DNA from: an uncultured Bacteroides sp. | GTDB lineage: Bacteria; Bacteroidota; Bacteroidia; Bacteroidales; Bacteroidaceae | NCBI GenBank assembly: GCA_947574505.1 | Contig: CANPJW010000013.1 | Span: 1-62,654, forward strand | Direction: 5' to 3' | Length of the DNA: 62,654 bases | Part shown: one piece after another, positions 54,908 through 62,654 of the stretch | Position numbering within the stretch: the first letter of the stretch is position 1 | Layout of the letters: every line of letters begins with the position of its first letter | Translations under genes and position numbers: made by a program | Notes under the pieces: model-generated | The model's database searches: none | Told to the model about the DNA's origin: nothing | What the model saw: the letters and a program-made list of their open reading frames with translations, nothing else

Positions 54908-55744
54908 ATGACAGACGAACAATTAGGGCCGATGAAGCTCATATTCAATTACAATGATATATTTTACAGCTTCTTCTACGACGACCTCAGCGGTTGTATA
55001 CACCGTTCCCGTGAATATGCCATCAATTATGTATATTCGGGTGAGATGATTCTCGACAACGGGACTGAACAGATTCATGTAGGGAAAGGCGAATGTGTCT
55101 TTATTCCGCGCGACCATCACATCACGATGTATAAAAAGACAAAGGACGGCGAACGTTACTGTGGCATTTTTCTGATGTTCACACGTCGTTTCTTATGAGA
55201 AATGTATAGTAAGTTGGAACAACGCAAAGTTCCTGCAAATATCCCCAAACTCGATTCCGGTGTAATCAAATTGCCTAAAACGGTGGAACTCGCCAGCCTC
55301 TTCGCTTCAATGACCCCTTACTTCGATCCGGAAGTGAAACCCAAAGACGATTTCATGAACTTGAAATTGCAGGAGGGGCTGCTTGCGCTGTTGCATATCG
55401 ACAAGCGATTTGCTCCGACGCTCTTCGATTTCAACGAACCGTGGAAAATCGACATCATGGAGTTCATGAACGAGAACTACATGTATGAGTTTACGATGGA
55501 AGAAATGGCGCACTACACAGGACGCAGCCTTGCCACGTTCAAACGCGATTTCAAGAAAATCAGCGATCTGACGCCCGAAAAATGGCTTATACGGAAACGT
55601 CTTGAGGTGGCTTACGCCAAAATGAAAGAGGGGGGTAAAAAGGTTGTGGATGTTTATGCCGAGGTGGGATTCAAGAATCCGTCGCACTTCTCGACGGCTT
55701 TCAAGAAACAATACGGCATATCGCCGACCGCTGCATTCGTGTAA
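54908..55744 (+). pseudogene. AraC-family regulator interrupted by an in-frame TGA
   Basis: One frame of 279 codons, start MTDEQLGPMKL (54908), downstream of the -7 element at 54876-54883. The N-terminal cupin (VGKGECVFIPRDHHIT) runs to FTRRFL, where codon 97 is TGA (55196-55198). The same frame continues EMYSKLEQRKVPANIP and ends with a good AraC HTH (MEEMAHYTGRSLATFKRDFK, VGFKNPSHFSTAFKKQYG). Homologues read through here, probably with Arg (CGA to TGA is one change). The second part could restart at ATG 55202. Base composition looks richer in G+C than in neighbours. Its operators flank this gene and the hydrolase. Confidence 0.8.
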
Positions 55745-55813
55745 CTCGAACACAACATATTGAACTTTCCAATCTCTAAAAAGCGTACGGATAACCTTTA
55801 ATCAACACATAAG

Positions 55814-55850
55814 CAGCGTTGTGGTAACGGAAAGACCATAACGCTGTTTG
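55814..55850 (+). terminator. Hairpin after the araC-type gene
   Basis: CAGCGTTGTGGT (55814-55825) pairs with ACCATAACGCTG (55835-55846), with one G-U pair and a 9-nt loop, followed by TTTG. It separates the regulator from the hydrolase promoter region. Confidence 0.65.
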
Positions 55851-55857
55851 TATTATA

Positions 55858-55948
55858 TGAGCTTTTGAGAAAATACGGGATTGAGCTTTTGAATAATCTA
55901 TTTTGAGCTGGACAGTAATGCGTGCTCTGTTTTATCGCTGTACCTTTG
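55858..55948 (+). promoter_or_regulatory. Two AraC-type operator repeats and -7 element of the hydrolase gene
   Basis: TGAGCTTTTGAGAAA (55858-55872) and TGAGCTTTTGAATAA (55882-55896) are direct repeats 24 bp apart, and a third half, TGAGCT, lies at 55904. TACCTTTG (55941-55948) is a -7 element without a recognisable -33 TTTG. A missing -33 box plus direct repeats upstream is what an activator-dependent promoter looks like. The same motif precedes the araC-type gene. Confidence 0.65.
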
Positions 55949-55989
55949 CATTATAAAACAGGATGATAACCATATTAAGTAATAGTAGA

Positions 55990-57063
55990 ATGACAACGAT
56001 GAATCTGACAACCGCAGCCATTACAGCCTTGTTTGGAATAGGACTGCTTGCCGGCTGCACGAACAGTACAACAAATCAAAAAACAAGTGATAATATGAAG
56101 ACATTGAATTTGACACAGGAATGGGACAAGACCTTTCCGCAGAGCGACAAGGTGAACCACAGCAAAGTAACATTTGTCAACCGTTACGGCATCATGCTGG
56201 CGGCCGACATGTATGTACCGAAAGACGCTTCCGGCAAGCTGCCCGCCATTGCTGTCTGCGGACCGTTCGGAGCTGTTAAGGAACAGGCAGCCGGACTTTA
56301 TGCCCAGATAATGGCCGAACGCGGTTTTCTGACCGTTGCTTTCGACCCCTCTTACACTGGAGAGAGCGGCGGCGAACCCCGTTATGTGGTGTCGCCCGAC
56401 ATTAACACGGAGGATTTTTCTGCCGCTGTCGATTTCCTTGCGACCAATGACAAGGTAGATTCCGAACAAATCGGTATCATCGGCATTTGTGGCTGGGGCG
56501 GACTGGCTATCAATGCCGCAGCAGCCGACCCACGCATCAAGGCTACCATCGCTTCGACGATGTACGACATGAGCCGCGTCAGTGCCAACGGCTATTTCGA
56601 TACCAACGACAACGCCGAAGCCCGCAACGCATTTCGTAAAACATTGGCGGCACAGCGTACCGAGGATTTCCGCAACGGTTTTCCGAAGCCAGGCGGAGGT
56701 GTGCCTGATGAATTGCCGGCCGACGCCCCGCAGTTCTTCAAAGACTACCACGCCTACTACAAGACCCCGCGCGGTTATCACAAACGCTCGCTCAACTCCA
56801 ATCAGGGACGGAATGCGACTGAAGCCATTCCATTCATCAACTTCCCGCTTATGAGCCGTGCGGACGAAATCGAGAATGCCGTACTTATCATTCACGGCGA
56901 AAAGGCGCACTCCCGCTACTTCGGCGAAGATGTGTTCAAGAAGCTGAAAGGTGATAATAAGGAATTGATGATTATTCCCGGTGCAAACCATACAGACCTT
57001 TATGACAATCTGACCGTCATCCCGTTTGACAAGCTGGAAACATTCTTCAGATTAAACCTTTAA
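55990..57063 (+). CDS. Alpha/beta hydrolase lipoprotein (YcjY/dienelactone-hydrolase-like)
   Basis: A 357-residue hydrolase when started at MTTMNLTTAA (55990). The ATG at 55963 would lie only about 9 nt after the predicted transcript start. A lipoprotein signal ends in LLAGC. The fold shows PAIAVCGPFGAVKEQ, the nucleophile region IGICGWGGLA (Gly-x-Cys-x-Gly, so a Cys or altered nucleophile), and a late Asp/His pair ending GANHTDLYDN. Close relatives are annotated as dienelactone hydrolase-like or YcjY. Substrate unknown. Likely under the adjacent AraC regulator, and G+C-rich like it. Confidence 0.85.
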   Translation: MTTMNLTTAAITALFGIGLLAGCTNSTTNQKTSDNMKTLNLTQEWDKTFPQSDKVNHSKVTFVNRYGIMLAADMYVPKDASGKLPAIAVCGPFGAVKEQAAGLYAQIMAERGFLTVAFDPSYTGESGGEPRYVVSPDINTEDFSAAVDFLATNDKVDSEQIGIIGICGWGGLAINAAAADPRIKATIASTMYDMSRVSANGYFDTNDNAEARNAFRKTLAAQRTEDFRNGFPKPGGGVPDELPADAPQFFKDYHAYYKTPRGYHKRSLNSNQGRNATEAIPFINFPLMSRADEIENAVLIIHGEKAHSRYFGEDVFKKLKGDNKELMIIPGANHTDLYDNLTVIPFDKLETFFRLNL

Positions 57064-57087
57064 TAATTGGAAACAAAGGATAAGAAA

Positions 57088-57150
57088 ATGTGGATAGCTT
57101 ATTTCTCCTACGAAGGACACACAAGGGAAATAGCAGAAAGAAATTTATAA
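57088..57150 (+). pseudogene. 20-codon stub of a flavodoxin gene
   Basis: MWIAYFSYEGHTREIAERNL then stop. This is the FMN-phosphate-binding start of a flavodoxin (AYFSYxGxTxxIA), which normally continues for about 150 residues. It lies 24 bp after the hydrolase stop, as a second gene of that operon would. Everything after the first loop is missing, so a deletion probably joined it to the flavoprotein region downstream. Confidence 0.7.
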
Positions 57151-57215
57151 ATTGTCTATTTTTGCAGAGTGAAAAGACTGATTAATTCTAAAAGATAAAA
57201 CAATAAAGTACAGTT

Positions 57216-57755
57216 ATGGCTAAAAAAGTTCTGATAATTTCGTCCAGTCCGCGGAAAGGTGGTAATTCGGATTTGCTTTGTGATGAATTTATGAAAGGTG
57301 CTATCGAGACGGGCAATGAAGTAGAGAAGATTTTTCTGAAAGACAAAACGGTTCATCCTTGTACGGGATGCAGTGTTTGCAGTATGTACGGCAAGCCTTG
57401 TCCGCAGAAGGATGATGCGGCAGAAATCGTGGAGAAGATGATTGCTGCCGATGTGATTGTAATGGCGACTCCCGTATATTTCTATACAATGTGCGGTCAG
57501 ATGAAAATTATGATTGACCGTTGCTGCGCACGTTATACGGAGATAACGAACAAGGAGTTTTATTTCATTATTGCGGCAGCAGAGGATAACAAAGCAATGA
57601 TGGAGCGCACGATAGACGGTTTTCGGGGCTTCCTCGATTGTCTGGAAGGGCCACGGGAAAAAGGAACGGTTTATGGAATCGGTGCCTGGAAGGTAGGGGA
57701 GATTAAAGATACTCCGTATATGCAGGAAGCCTACAACATGGGAAAAATGGTGTAA
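57216..57755 (+). CDS. NADPH-dependent FMN reductase / iron-sulfur flavoprotein-like
   Basis: A 179-residue flavodoxin-fold protein. SSSPRKGGNSDLL binds the FMN phosphate, and PCTGCSVCSMYGKPC carries closely spaced cysteines as in iron-sulfur flavoproteins and MdaB-like quinone reductases. VMATPVYFYTMCGQMKIMID is the usual FMN-ring loop. It probably reduces small electron acceptors. It lies between two gene stubs and may once have belonged to a redox operon. Confidence 0.87.
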   Translation: MAKKVLIISSSPRKGGNSDLLCDEFMKGAIETGNEVEKIFLKDKTVHPCTGCSVCSMYGKPCPQKDDAAEIVEKMIAADVIVMATPVYFYTMCGQMKIMIDRCCARYTEITNKEFYFIIAAAEDNKAMMERTIDGFRGFLDCLEGPREKGTVYGIGAWKVGEIKDTPYMQEAYNMGKMV

Positions 57756-57862
57756 CTGTCCCGTTTTATTATAGTGACGCTATCTTATGCGGCCTTTTGA
57801 AGGCTAAAAAGCAAAAAACAATTGAAAGGTTGAAAAGTCAAGAATTTTAATTGACTGTATTG

Positions 57863-57897
57863 TTTGTTCTACCACAGAATTATTATAATTTTGTGGC
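57863..57897 (+). promoter_or_regulatory. Promoter overlapped by a near-palindrome
   Basis: TTTG (57863-57866), 19 bp, TAATTTTG (57886-57893) fits the Bacteroides consensus. CCACAGAATTATTATAATTT (from 57873) with the following TGTGG forms a near-perfect inverted repeat that covers the -7 element, a repressor-site layout. Downstream lie the metallo-beta-lactamase stub and, at 58092, the tricorn-like protease. Confidence 0.6.
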
Positions 57898-57939
57898 AGA
57901 ACTTTTTATTTTGTATGATTCTTTTAATAACTAAGCATC

Positions 57940-58065
57940 ATGGGCTATACAATAACGACTCTTGTGGAGAATGGTGTCTATGGACGTAAATTGCAGGCAG
58001 AACACGGTCTTTCTCGCTATATGGAGACATCGGGACATAGATTACTCTTCGATACGGGAGCGTAG
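57940..58065 (+). pseudogene. 41-codon stub of a metallo-beta-lactamase-fold gene
   Basis: MGYTITTLVENGVYGRKLQA and onward to LLFDTGA, then TAG. This is the N-terminal strand block of MBL-fold hydrolases of the 7,8-dihydropterin-6-methyl-4-phosphate synthase type, which normally continue with DTGQS and HxHxDH metal ligands to about 260 residues. All metal ligands are lost. It keeps a good promoter upstream (57863-57893). Confidence 0.7.
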
Positions 58066-58091
58066 GAATAAAATATATATGATTATTTGAC

Positions 58092-61000
58092 ATGAAGAAA
58101 CTAATAACTTCTTTAGCATTGGCATTGACCGCATTGTCCGGCTATGCCATTACTCCTTTGTGGATGCGTGACGCACGTATTTCACCGGATGGAACGGAGA
58201 TTGTCTTTTGTTATAAAGGCGATATTTACAAAGTCCCCGCACAGGGTGGAACAGCCGTTCAGTTGACAACACAAGCATCTTATGAAGCTAACCCTGTTTG
58301 GTCGCCCGACGGAAAGCAGATTGCATTTGCCAGCGACCGGAATGGGAATTTTGACCTCTTTATCATGCCTGCCGATGGCGGAACCGCTCAAAGGCTGACT
58401 TATCATTCCGCTTCGGAGATTCCCTCGGCTTTTACTTCGGACGGAAAGTATGTACTTTTCTCCGCATCTATTCAAGACCCTGCTGGCAGTGCTTTGTTTC
58501 CTACCGGAGCAATGACGGAATTGTATAAAGTTCCTGTTGGCGGAGGACGTACCGAGCAAGTGCTTGCTACTCCTGCCGAGTGGGTTTGCTTTGATAAATC
58601 GGGGAAAAACTTTCTTTATCAAGACCGTAAAGGCTTCGAAGATGAATGGAGAAAACACCATACTTCTTCTATAACCAGAGACGTATGGCTGTATGATACA
58701 CAATCGGGAAAACATGTCAATCTGACGAACCGGGAAGGGGAAGACCGCAATCCGGTATATGCGCCCGACGGCAATTCTGTCTATTTTCTTAGCGAGCGCA
58801 ACGGCGGCTCATTCAATGTATATAATTTTTCGCTGAATACTCCGCAAGAGGCAAAAGCGGTAACTGCATTCCGTACGCATCCGGTACGTTTCCTGTCAAT
58901 CAGCGATAAAGGTACATTGTGCTATACCTATGACGGAGAACTTTATACGCAGGAAGCCAATGCCCGTCCGAAGAAAGTAAACGTCGAACTTGTTCGGGAT
59001 GATGAAAAGGAGATTGCTTCCCTCAAATTCTCCCAAGGTGCTACTTCCGCTTCCGTATCCCCGGATGGCAAACAGGTTGCTTTCGTTGTGCGTGGCGATG
59101 TTTTTGTCACTTCGACGGATTACACTACAACTAAGCAAATCACGAATACTCCGGGAAAAGAAGCCGCTGTGTCCTTTGCACCGGATAACCGGACATTGGT
59201 CTATGCCAGCGAACGGACGGGTAACTGGCAACTTTACACTGCCAAAATAACCCGTAAGGAAGAAGCCAATTTCCCTAATGCAACTCTTATCGAAGAAGAA
59301 GTCCTGCTTCCTTCCAAAACGGTGGAACGTGCTTATCCGCAATATTCTCCGGATGGCAAGGAACTGGCTTTTATCGAAGACCGCAAACGCTTAATGGTAC
59401 TTGACTTAAAAACAAAGAAAGTTCGTCAAGTGACGGATGGTTCTACATGGTATAATACCGGTGGCGGATTTGACTACGAATGGTCGCCGGACGGCAAATG
59501 GTTTACCCTCGAATTTATAGGCAATCGTCACGATCCTTATTCGGATGTAGGCATTGTCAGCGCACAGGGAGGGGAGATTACTAATCTGACAAATAGTGGA
59601 TATATCAGTGGTGCTCCGCGTTGGGTCTTGGACGGAAACGCTATTCTTTTCCAGACTGAACGTTACGGTATGCGTGCGCATGCTTCCTGGGGTTCGCAAC
59701 AAGATGTGATGCTGGTATTCCTGAATCAGGATGCTTATGATCGCTATCGCCTGAGCAAGGAAGACTTCGAACTGCTCAAAGAATTAGAAAAGGAACAGAA
59801 GAAAGCGAAAGAGAAGGAAGGCGACAAGAAGAAAGACGGAAATAAGTCAAAAAAGGATGAGGCTGAAGAGGATAAGTCATCCGAAGATAAGGCAGACAAG
59901 AAAGATATAGTTGTAGAACTTAACGGCATTGAAGACCGTATTGTCCGTCTGACTCCCAACTCTTCCGATTTGGGCAGTGCCATACTCTCAAAAGACGGAG
60001 AGAATCTTTATTACTTCTCAGCTATCGAAGGTGGATATGACCTTTGGAAAATGAATCTTCGTGAAAAAGACACGAAGCGTCTGCACAAACTCAATACCGG
60101 TTGGGCATCATTGATGTTGGATAAGAAAGGAGATATTTTCTTGTTGGGAAGCCGGATTATGCAGAAAATGGATGCGAAGTCGGATGCTTTGAAATCAATC
60201 AGTTATCAGGCTGAAATGAAAATGGATTTGGCTGCCGAGCGTGAGGCGATGTTCGATCATGTGTACAAGCAGCATCAAAAACGTTTCTATAACCTCAATA
60301 TGCACGGGGTAAACTGGGATGCTATGACTGATGCTTATCGTAAGTTCCTGCCCCATATTGATAACAATTATGACTTTGCAGAATTATTGAGTGAGTGGTT
60401 GGGTGAGCTGAATGTTTCACATACCGGAGGACGTTATTCTCCGAGAGGTGGAGGAGATGTGACCTCTAATCTGGGTTTGTTGTTCGATTGGGAGTATCAG
60501 GGAAAAGGAATGAAAATCGCTGAGATAGTTGAAAAAGGTCCGTTCGACCATTCCCGTACGAAAGTAAAAGCTGGTTGCATTATTGAAAAGATTAACGGTG
60601 AGGAACTGGCTCCAGATAAGGATATTACCGCTTTATTGAATAATAAAGCCGGAAAGAAAACCTTGGTTTCGTTGTATAATCCGCAGAACAAGGAACGTTG
60701 GGAAGAAGTGGTAATGCCTATTACTAGTGGAAAGCTTAACGGTTTGTTATACAAACGTTGGGTAAAACAACGTGCGGCAGATGTTGAAAAATGGTCGAAA
60801 GGACGTTTGGGGTATGTTCATATTCAGTCGATGGGAGATGATAGCTTCCGTACTGTATACTCGGACATTCTAGGAAAATATAACAACTGCGAAGGTATTG
60901 TGATTGACACCCGTTTCAACGGTGGTGGCCGTCTGCATGAAGATATTGAGGTACTTTTCAGCGGTCAGAAATACTTTACGCAGGTAGTGCGTGGACGTGA

Positions 61001-61367
61001 AGCTTGTGATATGCCGAGCCGTCGCTGGAATAAACCTTCTATCATGTTGCAGTGTGAAGCTAACTACTCCAATGCGCACGGAACGCCTTGGGTATACAAA
61101 CATCAGAAGATAGGTAAGCTGGTAGGTATGCCTGTGCCGGGAACAATGACAAGCGTATCCTGGGAAACATTGCAAGATCCTTCACTGGTCTTCGGTATTC
61201 CTATCATCGGTTATCGTTTGCCTGACGGCAGTTATTTGGAAAATACCCAATTGGAACCGGATGTAAAGGTTGCCAATAATCCGGAAACAGTAGTCAAAGG
61301 AGAGGATACACAACTAAAGGTAGCTGTGGATGAACTTCTGAAAGAGATAGACGGTCAGAAGAAGTAA
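58092..61367 (+). CDS. Tricorn-like S41 protease with PD40 propeller and PDZ
   Basis: A 1091-residue exported protease. Signal peptide about 1-19 (LSGYA). An N-terminal propeller of PD40/WD40-like repeats (NPVWSPDGKQIAFASDRNG, YAPDGNSVYFLSERNGG, YSPDGKELAFIEDRK) is followed near 565-605 by a very charged Lys/Glu/Asp-rich linker. A tricorn C1 helical domain (HVYKQHQKRFYNLNMHGVNW), a PDZ domain (about 800-890) and the S41 catalytic core follow (GIVIDTRFNGGGRLHED, nucleophile region EANYSNAHGTPW, then PGTMTSVSWET). It would cleave peptides in the periplasm. A single gene with its own terminator. Confidence 0.92.
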   Translation: MKKLITSLALALTALSGYAITPLWMRDARISPDGTEIVFCYKGDIYKVPAQGGTAVQLTTQASYEANPVWSPDGKQIAFASDRNGNFDLFIMPADGGTAQRLTYHSASEIPSAFTSDGKYVLFSASIQDPAGSALFPTGAMTELYKVPVGGGRTEQVLATPAEWVCFDKSGKNFLYQDRKGFEDEWRKHHTSSITRDVWLYDTQSGKHVNLTNREGEDRNPVYAPDGNSVYFLSERNGGSFNVYNFSLNTPQEAKAVTAFRTHPVRFLSISDKGTLCYTYDGELYTQEANARPKKVNVELVRDDEKEIASLKFSQGATSASVSPDGKQVAFVVRGDVFVTSTDYTTTKQITNTPGKEAAVSFAPDNRTLVYASERTGNWQLYTAKITRKEEANFPNATLIEEEVLLPSKTVERAYPQYSPDGKELAFIEDRKRLMVLDLKTKKVRQVTDGSTWYNTGGGFDYEWSPDGKWFTLEFIGNRHDPYSDVGIVSAQGGEITNLTNSGYISGAPRWVLDGNAILFQTERYGMRAHASWGSQQDVMLVFLNQDAYDRYRLSKEDFELLKELEKEQKKAKEKEGDKKKDGNKSKKDEAEEDKSSEDKADKKDIVVELNGIEDRIVRLTPNSSDLGSAILSKDGENLYYFSAIEGGYDLWKMNLREKDTKRLHKLNTGWASLMLDKKGDIFLLGSRIMQKMDAKSDALKSISYQAEMKMDLAAEREAMFDHVYKQHQKRFYNLNMHGVNWDAMTDAYRKFLPHIDNNYDFAELLSEWLGELNVSHTGGRYSPRGGGDVTSNLGLLFDWEYQGKGMKIAEIVEKGPFDHSRTKVKAGCIIEKINGEELAPDKDITALLNNKAGKKTLVSLYNPQNKERWEEVVMPITSGKLNGLLYKRWVKQRAADVEKWSKGRLGYVHIQSMGDDSFRTVYSDILGKYNNCEGIVIDTRFNGGGRLHEDIEVLFSGQKYFTQVVRGREACDMPSRRWNKPSIMLQCEANYSNAHGTPWVYKHQKIGKLVGMPVPGTMTSVSWETLQDPSLVFGIPIIGYRLPDGSYLENTQLEPDVKVANNPETVVKGEDTQLKVAVDELLKEIDGQKK

Positions 61368-61397
61368 ATACAAGGTAGTTATATCTAAAATAAAGAG

Positions 61398-61450
61398 TCG
61401 CTTCTTTGAAAGAATCAATCAGATTCTAACAGAGAAGCGATTTTCTTTTA
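61398..61450 (+). terminator. Terminator after the tricorn-like gene
   Basis: TCGCTTCT (61398-61405) pairs with AGAAGCGA (61433-61440), with an inner stem AGAATC-N5-GATTCT (61411-61427), followed by TTTTCTTTTA. It starts 30 bp after the stop codon. Confidence 0.8.
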
Positions 61451-61535
61451 TAGCGACTTTCTTATATTGACCTTTTTATATTCTCTTTTTATATCCCTCT
61501 TTTTATAAGGCGTTTATTTTAAATAGAGATAGGGC

Positions 61536-61838
61536 TTACTTCCAGACCGGTAGTAATCTGTGGAGGTTTTTTCTAGTCATTATCTTCTGATTCAGGAAAC
61601 TGACGATATACCCTGTTATACAAGCAGCAATGAGTGATCCTTCGCGTACTCCCTGAATACCTTGAGTCAGCAGGAGCGAGAGAATCACGGCTAATGTAAC
61701 TAAAGTAATATCGAAATAAACTTTGAACTTTCCAAATTCCTTGTTATAATGGCGGGATGCATATTTTACAAATGCTTCTGCGCTCATCATGGCTACTCTT
61801 GGTTTCAGCTCAAGCACTACTCCGATAGACTGCACCAT
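61536..61838 (-). pseudogene. C-terminal fragment of a YitT/YczE-like membrane protein
   Basis: A 100-residue frame. GVVLELKPRVAMMSAEAFVK, FGKFKVYFDITLVTLAVILS and the loop GIQGVREGSLIAAC match the last 100 residues of the DUF6198/YczE family (about 210-230 residues, five helices). The first helices are missing and the region before the ATG is non-coding, so the gene lost its 5' half. It is divergent from the broken araC-type gene at 61994. Confidence 0.6.
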
Positions 61839-61993
61839 GCATCTTTAACTTCTTTCTATTGATTCCCTTTCCATGTATTGAAAAGGATATGCAAAGGTCC
61901 TGTTTTTTACTCTGAAATAGATTATCTAATTCTATACAGTTTTTGTCATATCCGAAACAAATCGTATTTTTACGTCATAAAATAAAGGTGTAA

Positions 61994-62514
61994 ATGGTGA
62001 AATTTCGTATATTTGACAATACACAGTTGTTGAAGGAGCATCCTGAGCTTCCTCATTATAAAGAGGAGGTAGTCTGTTTCCGGAGTGAATATAAAGACAG
62101 AAGCTATCCCGCGAATGAATGTTATTTCAATCGGGAGCTTTATATGATATTTGTTCTTGAAGGCCGTTCGGAAATTCTACTGAATGGAGAGTTTATTGCG
62201 TTCTGCAAGAATTTTATGCACTCGTTACCCGCAATTTCAGGGAAGAACATTTCGTGAGCTTTTATGCGGATAAGCTGGCTATTAGTGAACAATACCTGGC
62301 TCGTATTGTACGTCTTGGGACAGGTAAGACTATCAATAGCCTTATTAATGAATTGTTAGTAATGGAAGCGCGTACTTTATTGAGTTCTACTAAATTTACG
62401 GTTGGCGAGATTGCAGCTAAATTGGGGTTTAGTGATGCAGCCGGTTTTTGTAAGTTCTTCAAAAGAAATGCGGGACAGACTCCGTTGAACTATCGGAAAG
62501 GATTATTGATTTGA
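61994..62514 (+). pseudogene. AraC-family regulator with internal deletion and frameshift
   Basis: The first frame (61994-62257) encodes the start of a cupin-type sensor domain (VCFRSEY, YMIFVLEGRSEILLNGEFIA) and then jumps to FCKNFMHSL. The second frame (62254-62514) carries the complete HTH domain (YADKLAISEQYLARIVR, VGEIAAKLGFSDAAGFCKFF). The sequence RNFREEHFVSFYADK spans the junction in the second frame. Family members are about 290 residues, so roughly 100 residues are deleted and a frameshift follows. Confidence 0.7.
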
Positions 62515-62533
62515 ATGAAAATGGAAGAGGCTG

Positions 62534-62605
62534 TCTAAAAAGTCGGTTCTATCCTCATTCTCCTTCCCGAAGGAGGGGAGTTAGAGTTACTGACGACTTT
62601 TTAGA
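62534..62605. repeat. 12-bp inverted repeat abutting the right-edge repeat
   Basis: TCTAAAAAGTCG (62534-62545) pairs with CGACTTTTTAGA (62594-62605), and inside it CTCCTTC...AAGGAG forms a second stem. It is terminator-like. Its last three bases overlap the first bases of the 52-bp repeat, so the mobile element may have inserted at the hairpin base. Confidence 0.65.
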
Positions 62606-62654
62606 GCCTGTTTAAATTTTCCTGAGATTATGTTAGATAGGCTTTACCGACCTG
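62603..62654 (-). repeat. 52-bp repeat, copy 3 (right edge of window)
   Basis: The last 52 bases, starting AGAGCCTGTTTAAATTTTCC, are the reverse complement of the repeat at 44385-44436. As on the left edge, the AGAGCCTG end faces into the window and the window stops 52 bp into the repeat. Confidence 0.88.

Noticed and set aside
55196..55198. TGA in the AraC gene read as selenocysteine
   Set aside because: The position is a linker after the cupin, not a catalytic Cys site. No Sec insertion hairpin or selenium genes are visible, and Arg to stop by one base change explains it.
55975..56991. 338-codon frame on the minus strand
   Set aside because: It is antisense to the intact hydrolase gene. 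The G+C-rich codons of that gene open the opposite frame by chance.

Overview
The window reads as a chromosomal piece of a gut Bacteroides (Bacteroidales). The evidence is the recurring promoter pattern TTTG-N19-TAnnTTTG typical of that group, weak or absent Shine-Dalgarno sites, and gene types common there: a bioB-bioA fusion, a DUF4421 protein, a TlpA-like lipoprotein, MG2-type surface proteins and an SDR-type UxuB. No rRNA, intact tRNA or CRISPR array was seen. Both ends of the window fall inside the same 52-bp repeat in inverted orientation, and a third copy lies at 44385-44436, so the window is probably an assembly contig that stops at a multicopy mobile element.

Layout. 0.1-2.6 kb: OmpR-type two-component pair (minus). 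2.8-7.8 kb: transglutaminase-like protein, DUF3805-like protein, ABC-F ATPase, PHP phosphatase. 7.8-9.6 kb: relic of a DUF234 ATPase and a HipB/HipA-type pair with repeated operator candidates. 9.7-15.9 kb: isomerase-fold protein, aminotransferase, LolE-like permease, glycosyltransferase, AI-2E family membrane protein. 15.9-27.1 kb: an NtrB/NtrC-type pair divergent from a TolC/HlyD/MacB-like export operon. A good sigma-54 promoter and matching palindromic activator sites lie between them. 27.1-28.0 kb: a non-coding stretch with a short promoter-terminator unit (candidate sRNA) and hairpin repeats. 28.1-32.4 kb: small membrane protein, TlpA-like lipoprotein, MG2-like surface protein.

32.4-36.8 kb is the most interesting part: a compact operon rtcB - prfH - ATP-dependent RNA ligase - HD/polynucleotide kinase. 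It has its own promoter, a roughly 340-nt leader rich in hairpins and a strong terminator. RtcB plus the release-factor-like PrfH is a known pair for repairing and rescuing cleaved ribosomes. HD-Pnk plus a classical ligase is a known end-healing and sealing pair. Having all four in one operon would combine two different RNA ligation chemistries with ribosome rescue.

36.9-42.6 kb: biotin operon bioBA-F-G-C-D (minus), in which the bioBA reading frame starts with an unusual extra 63-residue module. 43.9-44.4 kb: a 540-bp MITE-like element. 44.8-51.6 kb: Fsr-like MFS transporter, LacI regulator with two palindromic operators, uxuB-uxuA hexuronate genes, an exonuclease and a SIMPL-domain protein. 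51.6-62.6 kb is marked by gene decay: a deleted DJ-1/PfpI gene, a tRNA-like relic, an AraC gene with an in-frame TGA, stubs of a flavodoxin and a metallo-beta-lactamase-fold gene, a cut YitT-like gene and an AraC gene with an internal deletion. These lie between intact genes for a RING/TerD-like protein, an alpha/beta hydrolase, an iron-sulfur flavoprotein-like reductase and a large tricorn-like S41 protease.
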